Shown piece after piece: positions 1 through 11,599 of a stretch of 64,000 bases of DNA. The DNA comes from Saturnia japonica (taxonomy: Eukaryota > Arthropoda > Insecta > Lepidoptera > Saturniidae). A program made the position numbers and the translations under genes. The stretch's first letter is position 1. Every line of letters starts with the position of its first letter. The stretch covers positions 2,914,001-2,978,000 of the forward strand of contig CM065304.1 in NCBI GenBank assembly GCA_033032175.1, written 5' to 3'. The notes under the pieces are model-generated. The model saw nothing but the letters and a program-made list of their open reading frames with translations, was not told where the DNA came from and made no database searches.

Positions 1-381
1 GCAGAACTTTCATTGTTATATGTTTAAGTATGAGTTTCAACAGTGTTTCAATATGCAAAACAGTTTACTTGATTAAAAGCAAGAAAAAATAATCAAAACT
101 ATGCCTCCAAAATAAGACGTATTTCTCTATAACAACAAGCGAAATAATAAAAAAGAAAGTGATATCTATGTCTACATATAAAATAAAATAAAACTATGGC
201 ATAAAATGTGAATACGAATGAACGTGTGAATAAATATTACGACTCCGTTGGCTTTAATACTACTCAAAGAAATTGACGGCGACAAGCAGTCTAGCAGGTA
301 CCTGGGGCGACCGTCTGGTACACCTCGAGTCGGACACCCTCGGTATCGCTGGAAGTAAGAGCCGATGTCTCCTCTGTTCGA
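1..381. other. AT-rich flank and GC-richer upstream region
   Basis: Positions 1-240 are AT-rich with no reading frame or repeat I can support. From about 241 the composition turns GC-richer up to the exon at 419, as expected for a promoter or 5' UTR. I see no TATA box. Confidence 0.4.
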
Positions 382-387
382 TCAGTC
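382..387 (+). promoter_or_regulatory. Candidate arthropod initiator (TCAGTC)
   Basis: TCAGTC matches the arthropod Pol II initiator TCAGT. It lies 35 bases before the ATG of the exon at 419-482. No convincing downstream promoter element sits at +28 to +32. A hexamer can occur by chance, so the support is position only. Confidence 0.3.
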
Positions 388-418
388 AATAGAGAGCTGG
401 CGGTAGCTCGCACTGAAC

Positions 419-482
419 ATGGAGAACCATTATCTCTTGGTGTCGGAAGCCAAGATCCGCTTCGATTCGCTAAGCCAACGGA
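419..482 (+). CDS. First coding exon of an unrecognised gene
   Basis: An ATG in good context (GAACATGG) opens 21 codons, starting MENHYLLVSEAK and ending DSLSQR. It is followed by a strong donor, A|GTAAGTAT, and ends in phase 1. Base composition is GC-richer than the surroundings. The candidate exon at 10034-10080 accepts phase 1 and continues the frame, which supports a plus-strand gene running rightward. I do not recognise the protein and give no function. It could be the head of a gene whose remaining exons lie in unannotated stretches or outside the window. Confidence 0.5.
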
Positions 483-654
483 GTAAGTATTTAAAAATGT
501 TTAATAGCTTATTCATTTTCATTCAACAGCTCTAAAGATATTTAGAGCTAATAATATGACACGTGCTTAATTTAAATTAATTATCACAAGAAGAACTCAT
601 ACTTTAGGATTTTAAAAATTGTAATTACTGCCTCTGTGGTCAAATTTAGTTCCC

Positions 655-800
655 TACAAGCTATACCTTTTTTACACAACAACGGTGGCAAACAAGCATA
701 CGGCCCACTTGATGGTAAGCGACTACCGTGGCTTATGGACTTTTGTAATACCATAGATATCAATAGCGCGTTACCGACCTGAACCTGACCTTGAACCCTC
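655..800 (-). repeat. LINE/SINE 3'-tail-like dispersed repeat
   Basis: On the minus strand this reads through CGCTTACCATCAAGTGGGCC and ends in TTGTGTAAAAAAGG. This type of short tail is recalled as abundant in moth and butterfly DNA. It faces the next fragment (830-1005) head to head. The assignment is by recalled similarity only. Confidence 0.4.
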
Positions 801-829
801 CCTCTTTCCCCAAAGAGCTCTGAAAGCAA

Positions 830-1005
830 TACTCACCGCAGCAACCCAACTCTAGGTCTTTTGGCTGCGATCTTCTGTACGATGGACATATTCCATCAGT
901 CGCCCTCGTACCGTGAAACTGTGGAACCGGCTAGTGTTCCCCTCCTTCTTACGACAGCGGGCTCTTCAAGCGTAATATGAAGAGAAATTTATGTGTAGGC
1001 CGGCA
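830..1005 (+). pseudogene. C-terminal fragment of a LINE ORF2
   Basis: The plus strand reads RPRTVKLWNRLVFPSF followed by RQRALQA and a stop. This matches the 'RTVKLWN-LP--VFP' C-terminal signature of Jockey/CR1-type ORF2 proteins. Nothing upstream of it in this orientation is preserved. It lies between the first exon at 419 and the next LINE remnant. Confidence 0.4.
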
Positions 1006-1139
1006 TGCCAGCCGCAACCATCGATGGATTATCGATCTCTCTAAAGTCACCATTGTATCTGGATTTTACTGTGCTTGCCATTAGAGACAGTACCGCTAAT
1101 TTACCGAACTCATATTTAAAAAAACCGCCACATATAAGT

Positions 1140-2180
1140 TATTCACCAAGGTCATTACTTCAATCGGCGCAGCCGGTAGAACAGGCAGGCTTTAGAAGCG
1201 GTTTCTCAAAAAATCAACCACACACTGTGCATCAAGTGATAGTAAATTTTACTAAATAAAATAAGCTCTCTGAAAGTACAATGACTATGTCTTTATAGAC
1301 TACGAAAAGGTGTTCGATATAACGTAGTACACTCTTTAGATGCCAAGTAGATACGAGACAAGTAGCTACCATTCAAGTTAAGCTGCATGAGCTGGCTAAT
1401 CCTATACCCGTGAAAAGAGGAATAAAGCAGGGAATTACCATTTTTCCGAAAATATTTATTTCCTGCTTCGAAGATATATTCGAGTTTCTCGACTAATCAA
1501 ATAGAGATATCCATCAATGGAAAATACCTGACTGATCTTCGATTCGCCGAAAACTTAGAAAGACCTAAAAATCGTGGCCTAAGTATATCGTACTATAAGA
1601 AAGTTTCAGCGATAATGGATTTAAAAATGAACATGTCTATGAGCATGTTTATAAAATTATGTGCAAAAACATCCGAGGCCATACACATAACTATACATAG
1701 TCAATTTCGGGACATAGTGGAAGAGTATGTCTATCTAGGACAAGCAGTGAGCCTAGAAAAGAACGGCTAAGACAAAGAAATACGTCGCCGCATTTGATTA
1801 GGATGGGGTGCATTTGGTTAGCAGTTCAACGTATTTAAAGAAGAGATACTTATGAACCTTAAGCGCAGAACTTTCGAGAAACCTGTTCTCTCCGTGTTGA
1901 TATTATAGAGCAGACCACAGAGACCACAAACTGCGAAATTACCCGCAAACCTATTGTACGGGCGACTTTAAGGGTTTCTATTCGAGACAGGATCCGCAAT
2001 AAGAAATACGGAGACCAATTAGGTTTATCGAAAGGCCGCCAATGAGATGCACGAAGATCAGGTTGAAGTAGCGGTGTAAACTTGGATGACAACTGCCATA
2101 CAATGCCATTACTGCCTTAGGTATGTAGATAGGAAATAACAATAAAAGAGGCATATACTCAACTTTGGGTAGAAAAAGAC
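1140..2180 (+). pseudogene. Degenerate RTE-type LINE reverse transcriptase
   Basis: Plus-strand motifs appear in the order expected for an RTE reverse transcriptase: EQAGFRSGFS near 1180, then the palm segment FIDYEKVFD near 1290 (usual YEKAFD), then VYLGQAVSLEKNG near 1730 and a following IRRRI segment. The frame is broken by several stops and shifts, and no palm motif with the catalytic aspartate pair is readable. RTE elements encode an endonuclease and reverse transcriptase. Only the reverse transcriptase and a fading C-terminal part remain, so it is an old dead copy. Confidence 0.65.
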
Positions 2181-2216
2181 GGAAGAGTAAAATATTCGCC
2201 GAAACAATTACTGATA

Positions 2217-2399
2217 CCCTTATTATGTATTTCGCAATCGCAAATCGATAGCAGAAATCGCTGAATATTTGCTTAGAAATCGCAAATTCGTATTACGTAA
2301 CACCTTTAATGTACCAAACACAATCTGATTTTACCATTTCGAAGTAAATATTTAGCGATTTCTGCTATCGCTTTGCTATTGCGATATATGCAATAAGGG
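2217..2399. mobile_element. Fold-back MITE, 183 bp
   Basis: The two ends are inverted copies of about 57 bases. The left arm starts CCCTTATTATGTATTTCGCA and the reverse complement of the right arm starts CCCTTATTGCATATATCGCA. Both share GCGATAGCAGAAATCGCT-type inner sequence. The arms enclose about 67 bases with no reading frame. Long terminal inverted repeats in a short non-coding element define a MITE. I could not fix the target-site duplication, so its superfamily is open. Confidence 0.7.
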
Positions 2400-2576
2400 A
2401 ACGAGTTTTACTGTCAAAAGATTATTATAGGGTGGATATTATACAATAATATGCAAATAGATTTTTTTTTCATTCTGATTAATGAAAGTCTTTAAATTGT
2501 CTTTAAACAACAAAAAGATTAATCATTATTATAAAGCAACTGCATTTTAGAATTCAATAATAAAATCATTACTTAC

Positions 2577-2663
2577 AATTATTTGACCAGCGAGGAGGAC
2601 TGTGTTCGGAGCCTCCTTGTAGCGTGATGGGTTGTCTACGTCCAGTGGTGGAATGAATGTAGG
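2577..2663 (-). CDS. Internal coding exon, possibly of DEAF1
   Basis: On the minus strand a pyrimidine tract ending TTATCAG precedes 87 open bases, and a strong donor GTAAGT follows. In phase 0 it reads PTFIPPLDVDNPSR, then YKEAPNTVLLAGQII (29 residues), a normal protein composition. Phase 1 is also open; phase 2 hits a stop. It lies 15 kb downstream of DEAF1 exon 2 on the same strand. DEAF1 exon 2 ends in phase 1, so direct joining would use the less protein-like reading. Either an exon between them is missing from my view or this belongs to another gene. The TVLLAGQI stretch faintly recalls the central region of DEAF1 proteins, but I would not rely on it. Confidence 0.5.
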
Positions 2664-5144
2664 CTGATAAAAAAAAAAAAACAATTTAAACCATCAAAAG
2701 ATTTTTCCTTTCTCTAAAACTAAAATTTTGTTGCTGTTCTGACGAACTTTCGAGGTGTCATAGAAAAAAATGTGCAATTTAAGAAATATAAATTATAGAA
2801 CCGAAATACTACATCATATACTTTTATGTATATGTATTTTTATGCATACTTGTATTCCACAGGGTCGGCGAAATGTTTGCACTACCCGTGATTATAGCTT
2901 GGTAAGTAGAATACAGGTGTATGTCTAGTTTTGATGGTTGTCGAAAACGGTGGAAAGTTTTGTTTTCTTTCACAAATCTACACCAGCGCACTTTGTGGGC
3001 ACAAGAACGTACCTACTAAAGTTGATAAAATGAAAAGTTTTCTAATGTATTCACAACTATTAAAATTAACTGTTCCCTAGTTCAAAAAAATTGGTAATTG
3101 GATAAAATCAAATATTCAACTATGAATATGGTGGCTATATAATTGTAGTTTAGGCCAACTATTCCTAAGATTTTAGCAAATTACGTATATTCCGACAATT
3201 AGTCAATAACCATCCCATGGTTTGATACATTTTCTTACAATGTTTTCCACAGACGCAGGATGAAATTAATTCATTACGATTTTAATATACAAGTAACTTA
3301 AATGAGAGTCCGGCTTCGTTTCAACATCAGCTATATTACAATAAATAACCTAAAATTGTTTTCTTGACATTGGTATAAAAAATTAAAGCTAATGAACTGA
3401 AATCCCAGCATGTTACAGCAAACAGAATGTTCGTACCGACTGACAGAAGAAACGATATCGTCGAGAAACTTAAACATAGGCTAGAATCTCTAATAATCGC
3501 ATGACGAACCACCACCTTGAAGTTGAAAATATGTTGCCAAGCACTTAACTGAATGTTTCAGCAGTGGCACTCAAATGCCAGTTCTTTTTAAATCCTAGCG
3601 CATTTCCATCTTCGGTCAGATCGTCATTAACAATCTTATGAGTGTATTAATCAACCCTTTTTACCATAATAAAAGAAATGGAACGACATTTCTTATTCTT
3701 ACAGATCTCTTTACACACTTCATCATTCGAAAATATTCTTTATTGCTTTTTGAAACAATTTGTAACTATTAGTTTGTACTAAATTTAGCTATTAAAACTA
3801 ATTAAAAAATACAATATACTATACGAGCTCAAATCACTGAGAATGGTTGCTATTTACTGAACTCTTGAGGCTGGCATGCAATCTTGATACGACTGCATCG
3901 CACGTGATGGCTTTATATGACATACTTATAAAACATTCACGAAATCAATATTTTATATATAATTATCGCGAATTAATTGTGCTACATTGCGCGCGAAATA
4001 CAAACGCAAAGTACGTATAATTGTAATAGTATAAAAACTGTCGCTAACATCGCTGTTTCTTTTTGGCTATAACAAAAAGTATTTTATTCCAAAGTTATTG
4101 TAATAACAGCATTTGGTTCCTTATCTACGTAAGACACAGATATATTTTTTGAAACTTTGTATAGATTCAGTTAATTTAAAATAAGAGGTTATCATCGCGG
4201 TCTTTTGAATATCGATTGCGCCTAAAACATTTCACACATCGATAAATTTAGATTTATATATAAATTAATAATAAAAATGAGCATTTGCTTTGCGCAAAGC
4301 TTTAAAACAAAGAAAGATTTCCAACATATGCAAGCTGTGTGAGACAGTTCAAAGTTTATCTGCTTTTTTACCCGACTGCGTTTGGCGTTGGCGTTTCGGT
4401 CAAAATTCGGCAGTATTGGTGAATTTTTGCGCGTTCAAGACTCGTATATATCTCTACACTCTCATGTACATCTCGTGTTCTACCTTAAGAATAATGTGAA
4501 CACAAATTTAAAATACTCAATTGATAAGTGATCAATACTTTATATCTACGTGTTGATTTTTGGCAAAGTTTACTTATAAGAGCATCAAGCAGAGAGCCTT
4601 CAACATGTTTATTAGTTTTGTTCTTGTTAAATTGTTATTAAAAGACAATATTTTTTATATACTTCAATTATTTTTTTTGTTTTATTTCATACACAAGTTA
4701 ACTTAAAATAGAAAAAATACACTTAAAATTAACTTATGTAAATAATATTAATAGGAATTTTAACATATTGAAATAGTTTCGGTTTCGGCCGAATAAAAAA
4801 AAGAAAATATGATAACTGAAGCTACCGCTTGAGTTTTTTGATAGTTATTTTTGTCAACATGTTTTTTTTTTAAATGAAGAATGTTTGTCGGTGCCTTTTT
4901 ATCGGGTAATTTATAATATGTATGTTTGTTTTATATAATTAAAAATAGCAGGATGGTGAATAGATTCCAGTCAGCATCGCCACCTGGGTATAAAACCGTC
5001 ATGGTTATTCGATCAAGGGAGTCGCGTTCCAAGATTAATGAATAAAATCCCTGCTAGTTCTCGCTGTGGTACCTTCTTAAGCTAGAGTGATGAAGTCAAC
5101 TGCCGGTATATTATTATTTCTTAGAAGTAGTGGTAGTAGTAGTA
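2664..5144. other. Featureless AT-rich stretch
   Basis: I see no supported gene or element here. The small open frame at 4290-4499 has no recognisable motif or splice context and looks like chance. On the gene models above this would be intronic. Confidence 0.4.
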
Positions 5145-5182
5145 TAGTATAGTATATATACATATATATAGTATAGTATAGT
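5141..5182. repeat. GTATA-type microsatellite
   Basis: The stretch repeats AGTATAGTATAGTATATATA-like units with interruptions. It is simple-sequence DNA next to a LINE/SINE tail, a common association. Confidence 0.7.
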
Positions 5183-5195
5183 AGTAGAAGTCTTT

Positions 5196-5530
5196 GAGTG
5201 GTTTGGACTGGCGGACTATCGGTATGATGTCCGAGGCTATAACCCCGGCATGTACTAACGAATTTTTCAGAATTAGCATACATTTACAAATTCAAATTGG
5301 TGACACTATCGGCTGAAGGTGCAGAAAAAAAACCTGTGAGGAAACCTGAATGCTTAAGAGATGTTCTTGTAGTACCACTCTATGTGGAAAAATATAGAAC
5401 TGTTAATTTCTTGGTGTTTGAAATAGCCAATACGTCGTGGACTGGCGTAGTGATGTAGCCCCTTGAGAAAAGGCCTTTGCCCAACATTGGGAAACTTACA
5501 AGCTGATATTATTAGTTATTATTCCCAGTC
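5196..5530 (+). repeat. SINE/RTE-type 3' end
   Basis: From left to right it carries a segment resembling a Pol III B-box (GAGGCTATAACCCCGG), a middle part (GAGGAAACCTGAATGCTTAAG) and the tail AGGCCTTTGCCCAACATTGG, followed by an ATT-rich end. The tail motif is recalled from lepidopteran RTE/SINE families. No coding part is left. It may be a SINE that shares its 3' end with an RTE partner, or just a truncated RTE. Confidence 0.55.
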
Positions 5531-5540
5531 TGTACAGTAC

Positions 5541-7654
5541 TTACCATCAGGTGAAATGCAGTAACTTTGCGAATTCGAATAAAACAATTCCTTTGTTAAT
5601 AATAGTAAAAGGTTCATTGAACATAAGCTACCTCAGCAAGCATTAACTAGTTTATGGTGCACAATGCACTTGTACAATAACTTACACTTGTATAATAACG
5701 CACAGTAGACGTGGGTAACTCAGCAAAATTCCTTGCACCAACTCAATAACTCAAGGGCAAATTAATGCGCAGGAGAATTGAATTAAAATCAAATTTGCGC
5801 CATGAAGCAGTAAAATGGTTCACGAGGCAAACGAATTAGAGAAATTAAGGCGTCTGCTGACCGGTTCAGCGGCGCGAAACGGCGCTGTACCGTAGCCAGC
5901 TCACTGTCTTGAAATGCGCTATGAGCAAACATTCGGAATAAGTGTTCACACACACATCCGGCGCAGAAAACGGAGTTGGTACAATTGCGGACGTAGCGCA
6001 GTGTTAGCCATGTCTAATGCACAGAGCACGTACGGCGACACGTGCTGACATCAAAAACATTATTGCTATTTAGAATTACACGCATAATTACTATGGCAAA
6101 ATATAAACTTATTATAGCGCTCCAATACTTGATTTTTATTTTATAATATATAGTACCAGCAAACAATCTTAGTAAATTAAACAAATGCGCAAAATTCGTC
6201 ATTGGTCACTATGATTAAACAGTAATAGGCATAATTTTTATTACAGAAGTTAAGAAAAATTGGTACGCTTATAGAGATACCCTAAAAAATAAGACAAGAC
6301 AAATAATTCGTGGTAGCGTTATATCCATTTGCAAAGCAAATCTGACAAACAATATTTAAACGTTGATCTATGTGAATCTTAGTGATGTCTGAAATGTGTC
6401 CTTACGTATATACAGATATACGTGGTTAATATTTATGATAATCGTGACAAATATAGTTTCCATTTATACAATTTCTGTTTTTGACGGGAGTTTCACTGGT
6501 AGATAGAGCTGATTTTATAGGAAGTTACTTAGGCTACTTTTATTTCGGAAAAAGAATTATAAAAACTGGTCATGGTGAATCAATTCGGGCGCTTAAATGG
6601 CTTAAGCTGAGTAAACCATAACAGATATAGCAAATTAATGTACTAAATAATTGTAGACATTAAAAAGACCTACATAAAAGTTAGCGAGAGTATATATCTA
6701 TGTATATATCTATCTTCTAAGGAACACCCACAATAAGCATTTTCGTCTCTAAAATAGCCAGGAACGGGGGAGCGAGATTCGCGCGAGCATTCTGTAGTCC
6801 ACGTGAGCGAAGCCGCGTGCACAACTAGTATATTAATATAACATGAACTTGTATAAAAATCTACATATACGTTCAAGTTTATTTCCTGTTTCACTCGGAC
6901 GACGATGCTTGAATTTTGACGCTCAATAATGCTTTCCAAAAGTATTAAATTCCAATGAATTTATTTTCAATTACGAATTCTAGCCCCTTCTGAGACAAAG
7001 CGTGTTCATTACTTTAAGCGACATGGACGGTTAAATTCAGGTGTGATAATGGTGAACCGCTAGCTAAAGTAACATATTCGCTACCACAGTATTATACTTC
7101 TCTCTTATACTGTACGCCAGCCCAGCACGTGAAAAGTATTGCTATTAAAAGTGATTTAAAACACTAAAGTGTGGTTTTCGCTAAGGTGTTTCCCTTCAGC
7201 AGAATACATAGGTAAATGAGTAGTGGATGGTAACTATGCATAACGTTTCCACAACTTTTGAAGTTTATTAGATTTATTTTCTTAATGTTTATTACAACGC
7301 AGTTTTCTATGAATATTCAAATTCAGAAACGAATTATTCAGCAGTAGCTCTCGACTTTGAAAGATTTATCGAGCTTATTTATCAACTCTATCATACTTTG
7401 AAGGGATTTGTTGGCGTCGTAAGCACCTCAACTGGTCAGACTGGAAGCGCAGTGGAACCAGGCGCCAATGGAGTGATGTTTAATGATACATTCCGATTAC
7501 TAAAAGTTATTGGACCAATTGATTGTTTGTTGCTAATGATGGTAAAGTGTATTGATGGTTACTGTCGAACATGCCATCATTGTGCCTTCAAATCAAGGGC
7601 TTTATCACGCGTTAACGGGAGTAACTAGTATTAAAAAAAACTAGCTCGCCCAAA
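5541..7654. other. No supported feature
   Basis: Two GC-richer patches (about 5865-6010 and 6740-6830) stand out from AT-rich surroundings but carry no reading frame with splice sites. Open frames at 6014, 6670 and 7398 lack recognisable motifs. Confidence 0.35.
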
Positions 7655-7880
7655 TCTCTATACAGCACTTGATGGTAAGAACGGTATAGTCTACAGACAA
7701 CGATAGAAATTTCATAAGTAGTCATCGATGTCATGCCGGCTTGCTGAAATACCTCTTCACGCCTCGTTGAAAGGCACCATTATCATAGAAAGAAGGGATC
7801 GTGTTGCATGGGAGACTATTTCACGTTAGGATGTGGATACCTCCGTAATCATTATGCCAGCAGGCGGTACTTGATTGTTT
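7655..7880 (+). repeat. Candidate dispersed repeat (CACTTGATGGTAAGA type)
   Basis: The stretch begins near CACTTGATGGTAAGA and includes GCCGGCTTGCTGAAATACC and a GAAAGGCACCATTATCATAG segment. I recall this kind of sequence as a repeated tail in moth genomes. There is no second copy in this window to prove it. Confidence 0.3.
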
Positions 7881-8147
7881 AAATAGCATCAACATTAAGT
7901 ATTTCCATCTTATCGTATGCAAAGCTGTCTACAACCAACCAAGGGCTAACGGACCTTGATCGATTAATTTTTTTCGACGATCGACGAATTTGATATAATA
8001 TATTAATTTTTTATCTATATTTAAAAGTATATGTTTTACGGTTTTTAAGAAAGTACATAAGGAATTAACGGGGCTATTCATGACAAAACACTACACCTTA
8101 TATCGAAGACATTGCATAGTCTAAATCAAAGCAAAACAAAATTTCAA

Positions 8148-8166
8148 GGCAGTCATGAGGACTGCC
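8148..8166. other. Perfect 7-bp stem hairpin
   Basis: GGCAGTC-ATGAG-GACTGCC forms a perfect short stem-loop just outside the inverted-repeat element at 8171. It could be chance. Confidence 0.3.
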
Positions 8167-8170
8167 GATA

Positions 8171-8441
8171 GAAGTGAAAACTTAAAATTATAATCATTTT
8201 TCCGACACTTCAAATGATAGAATTAATAATAATAATACAAGTAACTATTATTAATATTAACAATAGAAATAAGAAAATAGAAATATAATTTGAAATAAGA
8301 AATACTAACTTTGTAAAATATAATTGTGTGACATAAGAAAATATTTTTTGTAAATCGTTAACACGTCACGCGTAACCATGTCGATGGCAACTTACATGAA
8401 TTTACTCCCTATCCAAACCTTCCTATAGAAGTTTTCACTTC
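8171..8441. mobile_element. Small element bounded by GAAGTGAAAACTT inverted repeats
   Basis: A perfect 13-bp inverted pair (8171-8183 and 8429-8441) encloses about 245 AT-rich non-coding bases. The same terminal motif, with three instead of four A, bounds 28945-29807 and occurs once more at 34796-34809. That recurrence suggests a MITE family. No target duplication was resolved. Confidence 0.45.
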
Positions 8442-8924
8442 AACAAAGAATGTAGATGTTCGATGCTCAATCGCAACATGCATTATCACGAGAAATGCCG
8501 TCCACGAGATACGAGTACCTCTCTAAGTCGGTATAAGCTTAACACTAATATATATAAAGATTTTAAAAATAATTGTACATTGGTTTTTAATTGTATCAAT
8601 TTTCAGCATAATAAAAGATGATACACTTCTTTAATAACATTCATCTACCAGGCAAAAGCAAACATATTATAGAATTTCAAGCCCAGCCTTTTTCGCGCAT
8701 CATCGCTGTGCATATTCGTAATCCTCCTCTTAATCTGATTATATTAGAAAATTATTATCGCAGTCGATTGAATAATTAACTATCAAGAATGAGTCTGAAC
8801 AGCCCGTTTAATTATGCGATTTAATTGGAGCTGAACCCAGAAAAACTGAAACGATTTGAAATGATGATTTGAGGATACAGAGTCAATTCTTTTGAAATGC
8901 TAAAATAAGCGCAGGCTTTCAATA

Positions 8925-9310
8925 AAGTAAAAAAAAATCGTGGTAAAGCCATAATATTTTTTAGGATATAATTAAGCTGAAAATTTGTCGTGAAGCACAT
9001 GTGGTCGTTGAAAGTAAGACATCGTGGTGAGGCCATAGTATTTTGATAGGGTATTTTTTTGTTTCGTCTGATTACACTCAAGTTGAAAATTTATCGTCAA
9101 GCACATGTGAGTGTTTAAAGTAAAACGTGGTGAAGCCTGATGACCTACCAACCTTAAGTTGAAAATCTCTAGTCAAGCACATATGGGTGTTCAAAGTAAA
9201 ACATCATGGTGAAGCCATAGTATTTTGGTTGTATATTTTTAGCTTTGCCTGACTATCTACCACCCTCAAGTTTAAAATCGGTCTTCAAGAACCTAAAGGT
9301 GTTCGGGTGT
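8925..9310 (+). repeat. Tandem satellite, about 76-112-bp units
   Basis: Diverged direct repeats start at 8974, 9080, 9156 and 9268 with a partial unit before them. Each begins AAG(C/T)TGAAAAT, continues CAAGCACATGTGGGTG and then AAGTAAAAC-TCGTGGTGAAG, with CCATAGTATTTTG where complete. The second unit has lost about 30 bases. The reading frame that crosses them is incidental. Confidence 0.75.
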
Positions 9311-10033
9311 TCCCAATTCACAGCCAAAGCCCTCTCTAAGTTTAAGGTATTACTTAATTTAATTTATCTGGCTACAGCATTACTTAACATCAATATCACA
9401 CGCAACACAACATCAATCTCGAGAATTACAGTTCCGGTTTATTACATTATTTTCGCGTTAGACAGACCTTTTACCGAAGATGGTTCTAGGCTAACTTTAC
9501 GCTACGACTCTGAGGAATGAAACATAAAAATAATGCAGGTGAAACCGCAATGCGCAGTTAGTTTATAAGAATACAGTAATTGCGAAATCCCTGGGTGGTA
9601 GGACAAGACAATTGTTACTGGCCAGCATACCCTAGGAGTAACACCCACGATAGTGGAACGCTTATTATAGTTGTTTCGTATTCCGGAATCAACTGATGTA
9701 TATCCAGTAATCAATCAGGATGACAAGGTATCTGAATTAGACTGAGATATACCTGATAGTGGGTTAAACTTTTTAATTTGTCGTGCTTCGGAATCCGGCA
9801 GTGTATATCCATCTTCAGAGAGGAATGCAGGCATGACAATGAGAACCGATTTATCAGTGATCTCCGTTGATTTTGGATTGTACTGTGTTTACCATCAGAA
9901 ACAGTGCCGTGATTTTGCCGTGCTATACTATAAGAAAAGTTTCTACGTAACTCCTTGCTGTTTAGTATCTAAGGCTGCCACACGCACATACATACAGTTC
10001 ACTCCACAAATACAAATACCTCACATTCTGCAG

Positions 10034-10080
10034 TTCAGGTCGACGGGGCAAGGTCAAGGTCGACGCCTGTTCCTGACGAG
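10034..10080 (+). CDS. Candidate second exon of the gene starting at 419
   Basis: Acceptor CATTCTGCAG precedes 47 GC-rich bases that end in the strong donor GAG|GTGAGT. Exon 1 (419-482) ends in phase 1 and this exon accepts phase 1. The join gives an isoleucine codon, then QVDGARSRSTPVPDE with no stop, ending in phase 0. Agreement of both splice sites and the phase is the evidence. The product is unrecognised. An exon this short needs transcript support. Confidence 0.4.
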
Positions 10081-11538
10081 GTGAGTGTCTTTAATTTGAA
10101 TGTATTAATTACTGTGTATCGCAGCAATAGTGTTCGAGAAGGATTGATTCGCGATAGATAATTGAATTAAGGGCCCAGCACGTATTTCGCGGCCCTTCTC
10201 ACAGAATATATATATATCAACTGTTTTTTACATACCAAGACTAAGTATTATGATACTGAGAAAAGAAAGGCGCCCATGGACTCGATATTAGACGAGTAGA
10301 TATAAACAACATAAGCGATTACGACGCAGCAGCAGCGCAAACGGACGCTAAAAATCTAATCAAAAACCGCGAGCGTACGAAAGCGTTGGTGATTAATATT
10401 CTTAATGCTTGCTTGGACTAACTACACTTCAAAACCTGTCACTAAGCATCTTTTAGTACATTCAGAGTTTCCGAGAGCTGTACTTGAGAACCAGTCACAT
10501 CAGTTGTAGGTTTAGTGTGTTGCCTTCTTAAACCCTATCGATGCTTAAAATCAGGTGATCAAAAACTAGTTATTATAGTATTTATGACACTAAGCTCTAG
10601 CTGTATAAAAAAGTCAATCAGAAACTGAAGTAATACACCTTTTCTTTCAACAAAACCTAGCATAATCGCATATCAGTCCATAGTAATTAGTACATATCTC
10701 TCTTAGTGTTTACCGAACGCTGACTACTTTTTAAACATGTTTATGGGTATTACAAAATGATCAACCAATTATATAGCCTTCCAACTGGTACCACCATAGT
10801 GCAAAAAAATGGCCAAATGACATGGGTCTTCATGTGTGGTCAGCAGATATAGACGCGAGTACAGCAACTCAATTATTTATGAGTAGTCTTGTATAGAACA
10901 TAGATATAAATCGTACATGGATCTTTTCGTTCTGTATTGGACGAATTCCTAATCTTTGTGCTAATGTCATATACTTTAGAGGAGCTCAGCTGTTGAATTT
11001 ATTTGTTTTATTGTATTCACCAAGATAGATGTAAATATTAATACGTGAGGAGAAAACTTCGGACTCCTTTTCGCGCACGGAGGACTGTGAGATTTGGCAT
11101 GGTTAAAGTTTATATGAAGGAGTGGAGAAAGCTAAAATTTATATATAACATGTGTTACTAATACATTAAAAACCGATTTATTTAAAAACAAGTTACTTTA
11201 CTCAAGCAATTTTTTTTTCTTTGTCAAGTTTTCCATACATTTTCTATCAAAACGTCAAAATTATTCCTCAAATAAAGTTATCTCTGACGATTGAAAAATC
11301 GGCCCTAAATTAACTGCGAACACTACGCCGACCAGTGTCATTGAAATTAGATCCGTCAAAACATTAACATAGTCAATCAGTGAAAAGTGACGTCAAGTTA
11401 TATAATAAATTTTCATTGTTTACGTTCATGCTGCAAATGTAAAACACATAATAGTTTATAATCAAAAGTTGCAGGTCAAATTTCGACCATTAGGCGACCG
11501 CTAGTACATTTTAATACGTTATCGCTCGAGGAGCCAGA

Positions 11539-11599
11539 AGCTGGTTGCGGCACCAGCTGCACATTTTAAAAGGAGCTAGGCACTGGCCGCTCGGCCAGT
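11539..11599. other. Two adjacent perfect hairpins
   Basis: AGCTGGT-TGCGGC-ACCAGCT (11539-11558) and ACTGGCCG-CT-CGGCCAGT (11582-11599) are perfect stems in a GC-rich island. They could be the core of a degraded element or a structured transcript. No TATA box or element end was found. Confidence 0.35.

Noticed and set aside
5210..5240. tRNA-like B-box in GAGGCTATAACCCCGGC
   Set aside because: No matching A box at the right distance and no cloverleaf; treated as part of a SINE-like repeat, not a tRNA gene.
7398..7628. 76-codon frame with CRTCHHCAF-like cysteines
   Set aside because: Suggestive of a zinc site, but no acceptor or donor and the surrounding DNA looks repetitive; not supported.
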